IMG/VR virus record: IMGVR_UViG_3300017706_001303
Span: 1-20,307 of that record
Strand: one strand, 5' to 3'
Origin: a virus
Length of the DNA stretch: 20,307 nt
This document shows, piece after piece, positions 15,225 to 20,307 of this stretch. Each line of letters begins with the position of its first letter. Position 1 is the stretch's first letter. Made by a program: the position numbers and the translations under genes. The notes under the pieces are model-generated. The model did no database searches, was not told the origin of the DNA, and saw nothing but the letters and a program-made list of their open reading frames with translations.

Positions 15225-15253
15225 TAAATAGTTATTTAGTCAGAGTATAGAGT

Positions 15254-16039
15254 ATGTTAAATTACGTATCGTTCGGAGTTTCTGTACTTATTGCTGGTGT
15301 AGCTGCATATTTTTCTATAATAGGACTTGCCACAATATTTGCTGGACAATATTTGTCAGTAATTGTTATGGCTACAGTACTAGAAATTGGAAAACTTGTC
15401 ACTGCTACGTGGTTGCACGTATATTGGAATGATGTAAGATTAGCATATAAAGCTTATCTGCTTTCGGCTGTAGTATCTTTAATGCTTATCACAAGCATGG
15501 GAATATTTGGATATCTTTCAAAAGCGCATTTTGAGCAAATGACAGAGCAAGAAACTATTCAAATGAACGTTGATAAGATACAATTTAAAATAGATAGTCA
15601 GCAAGAGCTTCTTACTGATATACAGTCTGAAATAGATATTCTCAACTCTGCAATGAATAAATATGTAGAGCTTGGTTATGTGACTAAAGGCTTAGAACAA
15701 CGAGAGACTCAAAGTGTAAAAAGAGACTCTTTACTAAAACAAAAAACATCAATAAACGATAAAATTCTTGTTTACAAACAAGATCAAATGTTGTATAATA
15801 GACAAATGGTAGCTTTTGAGTCTGAGATAGGACCAATGAAATACGTCGGAAAACTTATCTACGGAGAAGTTGAAGACATTACGACAAAAGCTGTCACTCT
15901 TGTAATATTATTTTTGATGTTCTCGTTTGACCCTTTGGCAGTTATATTACTTATAGTTTCTGCTAATAAAATTATTCTCTCAGATTCAGAATCTGTAGAG
16001 CCAATAGTAAAGTCAGACCAGATTTTTAACATGGATTAA
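15254..16039 (+). CDS. Membrane protein with central coiled coil, function unknown
   Basis: The 261-residue protein has three hydrophobic helices at about 5-30, 33-56 and 67-90, a long polar coiled-coil segment at about 93-200 (QFKIDSQQELLTDIQSEIDI and following heptads) and a fourth membrane helix at about 210-237. A short acidic tail follows. Conserved-looking elements are VLEIGKLVTATWL and TSMGIFGYLSKAH. I have the impression that relatives occur in other marine phages, but no function is known to me. It interrupts the gp44-gp62 pair, so it is co-transcribed with replication genes. Anchoring replication to the host membrane is a possible but untested role. A signal peptide is not evident. 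Confidence 0.8.
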   Translation: MLNYVSFGVSVLIAGVAAYFSIIGLATIFAGQYLSVIVMATVLEIGKLVTATWLHVYWNDVRLAYKAYLLSAVVSLMLITSMGIFGYLSKAHFEQMTEQETIQMNVDKIQFKIDSQQELLTDIQSEIDILNSAMNKYVELGYVTKGLEQRETQSVKRDSLLKQKTSINDKILVYKQDQMLYNRQMVAFESEIGPMKYVGKLIYGEVEDITTKAVTLVILFLMFSFDPLAVILLIVSANKIILSDSESVEPIVKSDQIFNMD

Positions 16040-16041
16040 TT

Positions 16042-16644
16042 ATGAAGTCATACATTTACGATTATGAAACACTTTCGAACGACGCTAAAACTACAGCGGC
16101 AGTTTGTGTCGCTCTACTAGAGTTTGATAACTCAATTGAAAAATACCTGCACGACCCTTATACCTTCGAAGGACTTTGCGCTCATGCAACGTATTACAAG
16201 TTTAATACGAAAGAGCAAGTCGAAAAATATGGCCGTACAGTAAATAAAGACACTCTTGATTGGTGGATAAGAGAAGTACCAAAAAAATATCGCGATATGA
16301 TGCTTACACCAAAAGAAGATGATTTGTCTATCACTGAATTACCAAGTCTGCTTGATAATTTCTTTGTTGATAAAAAAGCTACAATCTTCACACGCGGAAA
16401 TACCTTTGATCCAATCATTACTGAAACAATATGCGAAACCTTAAACGCCCCTCCAGTGCATCCTTGGTGGACAGTCCGCGATACTCGATCTTTCATCGAA
16501 GGTTTAACTTTTGGTGAAACTATTAGTAATAAATTTATTCCAGAAGAATTGGAAGACAAGTTTATTGCTCATGATCCTATCCAAGATATTGCTATGGACG
16601 TAATGAGAATACAAACCTTAGTAAGGGCTATACATGGCGAATAA
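16042..16644 (+). CDS. dexA: DexA-like 3'-5' exonuclease (DEDDh)
   Basis: The 200-residue protein has an RNase-H-like exonuclease fold and aligns by eye with T4 DexA (227 aa), a 3'-5' DNA exonuclease. Catalytic residues are in order: D7-Y-E9 in IYDYET, D123 in RGNTFDP, and the DEDDh pair H177 and D182 in AHDPIQD. Further shared blocks are TLDWW (T4 TIEWW), TVRDTRSFIEGL (T4 NQRDIRTRIEAL) and KFIAHDPIQDIAMDVM (T4 GFVAHDSIHDCAKDIL). In T4 dexA is far from the clamp-loader genes, so its place between 44 and 62 is a rearrangement. It starts two bases after the membrane gene and overlaps gene 62. Confidence 0.85.
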   Translation: MKSYIYDYETLSNDAKTTAAVCVALLEFDNSIEKYLHDPYTFEGLCAHATYYKFNTKEQVEKYGRTVNKDTLDWWIREVPKKYRDMMLTPKEDDLSITELPSLLDNFFVDKKATIFTRGNTFDPIITETICETLNAPPVHPWWTVRDTRSFIEGLTFGETISNKFIPEELEDKFIAHDPIQDIAMDVMRIQTLVRAIHGE

Positions 16645-17020
16645 ACCATCACCATTCGACTATCTAAATAGCATCAACAATAAAGTAGATCACCCAGATT
16701 TAGAGCATTATTCTCCATTCATGGCAAATAGAGGATTATCTTGGTTTATCGATACGGTAATGCTCGCGAATGAAATGAATATTCACCATTCTCTTGATAA
16801 AGATATTCAATTCAAATTCTTGTTTGACACTGTAAGAAAAAAGAGACGCTTCTCTAAATGGGATAAATATAAATCTGCGGATGGTATTGATGCTATAAAA
16901 GAGTATTATAACTATTCTGAAGATAAAGCGAGAGAAGTTCTCAGCCTACTAAGTATAGATCAGATAAATACATTAAAGAACAAGGTTGCCAAAGGTGGCA
17001 TGAAGAAAAAGGCGAATTAG
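16634..17020 (+). CDS. 62: Clamp loader small subunit (T4 gp62-like)
   Basis: The 128-residue protein is shorter than T4 gp62 (187 aa) but similar to the compact form in marine T4-like phages. SPFDYLNSINNK at 6-17, FMANRGLSWFIDTVMLANEMN at about 29-49 and RFSKWDK near 72 are typical of the family. gp62 is the non-ATPase subunit completing the pentameric loader with gp44. The ATG lies inside the last codons of dexA (11-base overlap), indicating translational coupling. The C-terminus is basic (KGGMKKKAN). Position before regA, as in T4, supports the call. Confidence 0.88.
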   Translation: MANKPSPFDYLNSINNKVDHPDLEHYSPFMANRGLSWFIDTVMLANEMNIHHSLDKDIQFKFLFDTVRKKRRFSKWDKYKSADGIDAIKEYYNYSEDKAREVLSLLSIDQINTLKNKVAKGGMKKKAN

Positions 17021-17022
17021 TA

Positions 17023-17430
17023 ATGAATCAAGATGAATTGCATTGGACTCCAGCAAATATGTTGGAAATTAGTTTGAACGAACCAGACGACTTTTTAAAG
17101 GTCAAAGAGACTCTTACTCGGATTGGAGTGGCTTCACGCAAGGACGATACTCTATTTCAGTCTTGCCATATTCTACATAAACAAGGTCACTATTTTATAG
17201 TACACTTTAAAGAGCTATTTTTGTTAGATGGGAAAGCTTCTAACCTCTTAGTTAATGATCTACAGCGCAGAAATACAATTGCTCAACTTCTTGCTGATTG
17301 GGGACTGATTACAATCGAAAACTTAGAACAAGTTTCAGACGTAGCGCCGCTAAGGCAAATAAAGATTATCCCGTACAAGGATAAATCAAATTGGAATTTA
17401 GTACCTAAATATAAAATTGGGGTACGATGA
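17023..17430 (+). CDS. regA: Translational repressor RegA
   Basis: At 135 residues this is T4 RegA (122 aa) with about 13 extra N-terminal residues. Very close matches include DFLKVKETLTRIGVASRKD, LFQSCHILHKQGHYFIVHFKE and WNLVPKYKIG at the C-terminus. RegA binds mRNAs around the initiation codon of early genes, including 44 and 45, and competes with ribosomes. The gene starts two bases after the gene 62 stop. If the first ATG is not used, an ATG at residue 13 (MLEISLNEPDDF) would give a product with the T4 N-terminus (MIEITLKKPEDF). Confidence 0.95.
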   Translation: MNQDELHWTPANMLEISLNEPDDFLKVKETLTRIGVASRKDDTLFQSCHILHKQGHYFIVHFKELFLLDGKASNLLVNDLQRRNTIAQLLADWGLITIENLEQVSDVAPLRQIKIIPYKDKSNWNLVPKYKIGVR

Positions 17431-17435
17431 ATGAT

Positions 17436-17524
17436 TAGAGGTTGATGCGAAAGGTCAGCCTCTATCATATCGGTGTAGGATGGTCCTAGCCGATTAACTT
17501 GCAGATAATAATCTGGAGAAAAAA
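17436..17524 (+). promoter_or_regulatory. Three-hairpin 5' leader of hsp20, ROSE-like RNA thermometer candidate
   Basis: Hairpin 1: 17436-17445 pairs with 17455-17464 (TAGAGGTTGA with TCAGCCTCTA). Hairpin 2: ATCGGT-G-TAGGA (17469-17480) pairs with TCCTAGCCGAT (17484-17494) with one bulged G. Hairpin 3: CAGAT (17502-17506) pairs with ATCTG (17511-17515). It then continues through a G17501-G17516 mismatch to U17500-A17517 and U17499-G17518, so the GGAG Shine-Dalgarno (17515-17518) is in the stem. Known ROSE thermometers precede small heat-shock genes, have 2-4 hairpins in 60-100 bases, and pair U-[UC]-G-C with the Shine-Dalgarno through a G-G pair. The match is by eye; thermal behaviour is inference. 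Confidence 0.6.
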
Positions 17525-17947
17525 ATGACACTAAATAATAGAACTTATGGTTTTAACTCTTTGAATCTTGACAGCTTAGTTGAGTCGGCTTTTGCTACTT
17601 TATGTGAAAAAAGTCCTATAAGCGCCCATCCATATTACAACGTCGTAAAAACTGGAGAGTACACTTTCAGTTTAGAGTTTGCTGTGGCTGGATTTGATAG
17701 AAAAGATCTTTCTGTTAGAACTGAAGATGGACGCCTTATCGTGAAAGGGGAAATTGAGCCTGCATCTAATGTGCCTGTAATGAACTACATTCACAAGGGG
17801 ATTTCTACTAAAAGTTTTAATCGAGTTTTCAAGCTTGCCGAAAACGTCGAAATTAAAGAAGTGGTCTATTTGAACGGCATTCTTACGGTAAATTTGATAG
17901 TAAATATACCAGAAACTAAGAAGCCGAAACATTTTGAAATTGTCTAA
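17525..17947 (+). CDS. hsp20: Small heat-shock protein Hsp20/IbpA-like
   Basis: The 140-residue protein is a bacterial class A (IbpA-type) alpha-crystallin chaperone, which holds unfolding proteins in soluble oligomers. The crystallin domain spans about 37-130: HPYYNVVKTGEYTFSLEFAVAGFDRKDLSVRTEDGRLIVKG is diagnostic, followed by KSFNRVFKLAENVEIKE and a G-I-L-T-V motif near 118. The N-terminal SLDSLVESAFATL resembles the IbpA start. Hsp20 genes are common in marine T4-like phages. The leader can hide the Shine-Dalgarno in a hairpin, so temperature or structure may limit translation. A UUCG hairpin follows the stop. Confidence 0.93.
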   Translation: MTLNNRTYGFNSLNLDSLVESAFATLCEKSPISAHPYYNVVKTGEYTFSLEFAVAGFDRKDLSVRTEDGRLIVKGEIEPASNVPVMNYIHKGISTKSFNRVFKLAENVEIKEVVYLNGILTVNLIVNIPETKKPKHFEIV

Positions 17948-17952
17948 CGAAT

Positions 17953-17968
17953 GAGGACTTCGGTCCTC
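17953..17968 (+). other. UUCG-capped hairpin between hsp20 and the next gene
   Basis: GAGGAC (17953-17958), TTCG and GTCCTC (17963-17968) form a perfect six-pair stem in the 39-base gap. The following TTATACT is only weakly U-rich, so a partial terminator or mRNA-stability element is likelier than full termination. Confidence 0.55.
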
Positions 17969-17986
17969 TTATACTAAGGAAATATA

Positions 17987-18268
17987 ATGTCTGTAAAAAT
18001 TATTAGATTATCTACTGGCGAAGAACTTATCGCTACAGTAAAATCTGAAGTGAATGGCGTATTAACTATTGAGAATGTGTCAATTTTAATACCTACACAA
18101 CAAAACTCGCTCGGTTTAGCTCCATTCCTTGCATATGCTGAGTTTAAAGAATTGGTCCTTAATCCTAAAGACTACATGTTTGTTGTAGTTCCGGTCGAAG
18201 GACTACTAAATCAATATCAAGAAATGTTTACTCAAGTGATTACTCCTACCAAAAAAATAATTGTCTAG
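17987..18268 (+). CDS. Small protein with possible Sm/LSm-like fold, paralogue of 5873-6208
   Basis: I do not recognise a named gene. The 93-residue product opens SVKIIRLSTGEELIATVKSE and continues GVLTIENVSIL, a beta-rich pattern reminiscent of the Sm1 motif (Gly followed by alternating hydrophobics, then an N-V turn). The second half, LVLNPKDYMFVVVPVEGLLNQYQEMF, parallels the protein at 5873. The two probably descend from one gene. An AAGGAA Shine-Dalgarno precedes the start. It lies between hsp20 and the polymerase promoter, so it probably ends the transcript that begins at gene 44. RNA binding is an inference from the fold resemblance only. Confidence 0.65.
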   Translation: MSVKIIRLSTGEELIATVKSEVNGVLTIENVSILIPTQQNSLGLAPFLAYAEFKELVLNPKDYMFVVVPVEGLLNQYQEMFTQVITPTKKIIV

Positions 18269-18272
18269 ACTG

Positions 18273-18301
18273 TTTACTTTCTAGTAAAACTTTGATATAA
18301 T
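18273..18301 (+). promoter_or_regulatory. Sigma70-type promoter of gene 43
   Basis: TTTACT (18273-18278), 17 bases and TATAAT (18296-18301), with TGA forming an extended -10 and AGT after it, give a start near 18308. It is the last member of the recurrent promoter set in this window. Confidence 0.8.
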
Positions 18302-18310
18302 AGTTGAATT

Positions 18311-18330
18311 GGTGGTCATTATTGGCCACC
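18311..18330 (+). promoter_or_regulatory. Leader hairpin of gene 43, possible translational operator
   Basis: GGTGGTC (18311-18317) pairs with GGCCACC (18324-18330), with one G-U pair, around the six-base loop ATTATT. It lies just inside the predicted mRNA start and about 10 bases before the GGAG Shine-Dalgarno at 18340-18343. T4 and RB69 gp43 repress their own translation by binding a hairpin just upstream of the ribosome site, so an equivalent operator is plausible. The loop differs from the T4 loop as I recall it. No U run follows, so it is not a terminator. Confidence 0.5.
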
Positions 18331-18349
18331 CTTTATAATGGAGAATAAT

Positions 18350-19822
18350 GTGCCAGAAATTTACACATCAATTTATCGATATGCTAATAACCTCTTATAT
18401 CGTGGGTATGACTCTCATGGTAATCCGGTAAAAAAGAAAATAAAATTTAAGCCGACCATGTTCGTTCCTTCTGAAAAGGGCACGATGCATGCGTTAGACG
18501 GTAAGCGCGTTGCCCCAGTTAATTTTGACAGTATGCGAGAATGTAAAGAGTTTATGGAACAATATAAAGACGTTCCAAACTTCAAGATTTACGGCAACAA
18601 AAACTATGTACACCAATACGTGTACGAGAAGTTTCCAAACACGATTGATTTCGATTTCAACACAGTCAAAAAAGGCAATTGGGACATCGAAGTATTTTGT
18701 CCGGAATTTCCACACCCATCTGAAGTAAAATATCCTGTCACCTCTATCACATTTTGGAATTCTTCTGACAACACATACAGGACTTGGGCCTATAAAGAGG
18801 ACTACGTACCTAAGCGCCAAGATTCAATCTACTATTATTGTAGAGACGAAAAAGACATGTTGATGAAATTTATAAACCACTTTAGTCATGAGGGAGTTAC
18901 TCCTGATATAATGACTGGATGGAATTGTAAGTTTTTCGATACTCCTTATGTAATTAATCGAGTAGTCAAAGTCTTGGGAGAAGAGTTTGCTAAAAAACTT
19001 TCTCCATGGGGAATCGTCAATCAAAGGTTTTTGACTCTCAACGGCCGAGAGCAAGAATACTATGAAATTCTCGGAGTTGTAGAACTCGACTACATCGAAA
19101 TATTTAAGAAGTTTACTATAAACACTCTCGGAGCTCAAGAATCCTACAAACTTGATCATATAGCTCACGTGGTTTTAGGTGAGCGTAAATTATCTTATGA
19201 AGAGTATTCTGGATTAAATGACCTTTATGAAAAGAACTTTGAGCTTTATATCGACTACAATATAAAAGACGTTGAACTTGTAAAACGTATAGATGATAAA
19301 CTCGGGCTTTTATCTCTTGTAGCTACAATGGCTTACCGTGCTGGAGTAAATTACGGAGATACACTCGGAACGACTGGAATATGGGATTCAATAATTTATA
19401 GAGTTCTTTCTAAAAATAATATAGCAGTTCCTCCAGCTGAAGATAACTTTAAGTCTGATTTTCCGGGAGGATACGTTAAGGTTCCTCAAACTGGTATGCA
19501 TAAATGGATTATGTCATTCGATTTAGCTTCACTATATCCGCATATTATTATGCAAGCTAATATGAGTCCTGAAACTCTCTTAGATGAGTCTGTAGAAGAC
19601 TTTATTGACGTCAACACATGTTTAAATAAACATCAACTCGATGCTCCAGAAAACTGTTCAGTTGCCCCGAATGGAGCACTCTTTAGTAATAAGGATAAAG
19701 GTGTTCTGCCTAAAATAATCGAAAGCTATTACGCCGAAAGAAAGAGCATAAAAAAGAAAATGCTTGAAAAAGAGCAAATGCTTGAAAATGTTAAAACTGA
19801 ACTTGCTAAGAGATTAGCTTAA
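18350..19822 (+). CDS. 43A: DNA polymerase, N-terminal part: exonuclease domain and palm motif A (split gp43)
   Basis: This 490-residue family B polymerase fragment covers the N-terminal and 3'-5' exonuclease domains and the first part of the palm. Exo I D112-I-E114 (the same numbers as T4), Exo II WNCKFFD197TPY, Exo III YNIKD307 and motif A D391LASLYPH are intact. It then stops in the fingers helices (KKKMLEKEQMLENVKTELAKRLA). I choose GTG at 18350 because GGAG at 18340-18343 is six bases upstream and the product starts MPEIYTSIYRYANN, like T4 MKEFYISIETVGNN. An in-frame ATG at 18338 has no Shine-Dalgarno. The stop overlaps the next ATG (TAATG). Confidence 0.92.
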   Translation: MPEIYTSIYRYANNLLYRGYDSHGNPVKKKIKFKPTMFVPSEKGTMHALDGKRVAPVNFDSMRECKEFMEQYKDVPNFKIYGNKNYVHQYVYEKFPNTIDFDFNTVKKGNWDIEVFCPEFPHPSEVKYPVTSITFWNSSDNTYRTWAYKEDYVPKRQDSIYYYCRDEKDMLMKFINHFSHEGVTPDIMTGWNCKFFDTPYVINRVVKVLGEEFAKKLSPWGIVNQRFLTLNGREQEYYEILGVVELDYIEIFKKFTINTLGAQESYKLDHIAHVVLGERKLSYEEYSGLNDLYEKNFELYIDYNIKDVELVKRIDDKLGLLSLVATMAYRAGVNYGDTLGTTGIWDSIIYRVLSKNNIAVPPAEDNFKSDFPGGYVKVPQTGMHKWIMSFDLASLYPHIIMQANMSPETLLDESVEDFIDVNTCLNKHQLDAPENCSVAPNGALFSNKDKGVLPKIIESYYAERKSIKKKMLEKEQMLENVKTELAKRLA

Positions 19823-20001
19823 TGATAAAACGAGATTTCTGGTCTTTATCAGATTTAGAAAAAGGCCCTTTCTTTACAAAAGCAAAGTATTTACAAGGGC
19901 TTGGACATATGTTAGAATATAACATGATGGAGCTAGCAGAAATCTTATATGATAGAGATAACAAGACTCAAGAAACCGAAGAAAAACCTAGGTGGTGGTA
20001 A
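19822..20001 (+). CDS. 59-residue ORF inserted between the two polymerase halves
   Basis: The ATG overlaps the 43A stop (TAATG) and the frame closes with TAA at 19999-20001, two bases before the 43B ATG at 20004. The product starts MIKRDFWSLSDLEKGPFFTK, continues with a helical stretch around YLQGLGHMLEYNMMELAEIL, and ends acidic then PRWW. I do not recognise it. It shows no endonuclease motif (GIY-YIG, HNH, LAGLIDADG), no intein splice residues and no resemblance to polymerase. It uses a different frame from both halves. It may be a small accessory subunit, a residue of a mobile insertion, or simply a coupling ORF. Confidence 0.6.
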   Translation: MIKRDFWSLSDLEKGPFFTKAKYLQGLGHMLEYNMMELAEILYDRDNKTQETEEKPRWW

Positions 20002-20003
20002 TA

Positions 20004-20307
20004 ATGGATCTAAGTAAATTGACAGTCAAAGAGCTTGAAGCTCTTCAAGAAAAACTCGACACAGAAGTTATAACACTAAACAACCAGCAGATGTCAATCA
20101 AAATTTTGCTCAACTCGCTTTACGGGTCCTTGGGCAACCGGTGGTTTAGGTACTTTAAACTTAAGACTGCCGAAGCTATCACGCTCTATGGTCAACTTGC
20201 TGTTCGGTGGGCAGATAAGGCTATAAATGACTATCTTAATTCAGTCCTTAAAACTGAAAATTGTGATTATGTCGTATATGGAGATACTGATTCAATATAT
20301 GTTACAT
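20004..20307 (+). CDS. 43B: DNA polymerase, C-terminal part: fingers, palm motifs B and C (split gp43, runs off window)
   Basis: The first 101 residues of the second polymerase half are visible; the gene continues past the window edge. It begins MDLSKLTVKELEALQEKLD, a helical lead-in, then LNNQQMSIKILLNSLYGSLGN carrying motif B (K33 to G41). FRYFKLKTAEAITLYGQ follows, and then motif C YGDTDSIY with catalytic Asp94 and Asp96. The last helix of the fingers and the catalytic palm are therefore intact and should pair with 43A, which supplies motif A. An AGGTGG sequence about 10 bases upstream serves as Shine-Dalgarno. Translation is probably coupled to the preceding 59-codon ORF, two bases away. 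Confidence 0.92.
   Translation, partial: MDLSKLTVKELEALQEKLDTEVITLNNQQMSIKILLNSLYGSLGNRWFRYFKLKTAEAITLYGQLAVRWADKAINDYLNSVLKTENCDYVVYGDTDSIYVT

Noticed and set aside
15223-15230. AATAAATA after gene 44 as a late promoter
   Set aside because: One base off the T4 consensus at the first T and placed inside an early operon; not convincing beside the two exact copies.
17431-17524. tRNA gene in the hsp20 leader
   Set aside because: The hairpins do not make a cloverleaf and there is no acceptor stem or TTCGA-type T loop; the fold fits a leader RNA instead.
18510-18728. 72-codon plus-strand ORF inside gene 43A
   Set aside because: It overlaps the exonuclease domain in another frame with no ribosome site; a shadow.
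19790-20010. Intein, group I intron or homing endonuclease in the polymerase gene
   Set aside because: The insert is only 180 bases, lacks splice residues (Cys/Ser start, His-Asn end), endonuclease motifs and intron core sequences, and the halves have separate starts and stops.

Overview
This window is a contiguous block of a T4-like (Straboviridae/Kyanoviridae-type) contractile-tailed phage genome. It is AT-rich, tightly packed, and every convincing gene is on the + strand. The genes and their order (21-22-23, a gp19-like tail tube protein, uvsY, uvsW, 55, 47, 46, 45, 44, 62, regA, hsp20, 43) resemble marine T4-like phages of cyanobacteria and SAR11 rather than enterobacterial T4. So do the extra hsp20 gene, the CobS/MoxR-CobT/VWA pair and the short gp62. 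No photosynthesis genes are present. The low G+C would fit a pelagiphage or another phage of a marine proteobacterium, but the host cannot be fixed from this sequence.

Layout. Positions 1-3174 are the late capsid module: the tail of an upstream gene, prohead protease gp21, scaffold gp22 and major capsid protein gp23, closed by a double UUCG hairpin/terminator. Exact T4-type late promoters (TATAAATA) stand before gene 22 and just after the gene 23 terminator. After a roughly 180-base AT-rich gap come a tail tube-like protein and the recombination genes uvsY and uvsW, then a small protein with a possible Sm-like fold. A divergent promoter region follows at about 6240-6360. Next are gp55 (late sigma factor) and gp47/gp46 (Mre11/Rad50-like nuclease), then a metalloprotease/VWA protein with its MoxR-type AAA+ ATPase partner. 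The replication module runs from 13038: clamp gp45, an 83-aa protein, DsbA-like protein, clamp loader gp44, a four-helix membrane/coiled-coil protein, DexA-like exonuclease, clamp loader gp62, translational repressor RegA, Hsp20, a second Sm-like candidate and DNA polymerase gp43.

Regulation. Five replication/accessory transcription units begin with near-identical sigma70-type promoters (TTTAC[AT]/TATACA, 16-17 bp, TATAATA, often with a TGn extended -10). The capsid genes use TATAAATA late promoters, which fits the gp55 encoded here. gp45, gp55, the DsbA-like protein and gp46/47 together represent the T4 scheme coupling replication, recombination and late transcription.

Most notable observations: (1) gene 43 is split in the fingers region into two reading frames, separated by a 59-codon ORF in a third frame, with all visible exonuclease and polymerase motifs intact; (2) the hsp20 leader has three hairpins, the last of which hides the Shine-Dalgarno sequence with a G-G mismatch in the arrangement typical of ROSE RNA thermometers; (3) an 18-bp perfect inverted repeat carries two divergent consensus promoters, one of which points antisense into the gene downstream of uvsW; (4) hairpins lie at the 5' leaders of genes 44 and 43; (5) there are two diverged paralogues of a small Sm-like protein, and a membrane protein plus an exonuclease are inserted between the two clamp-loader genes.
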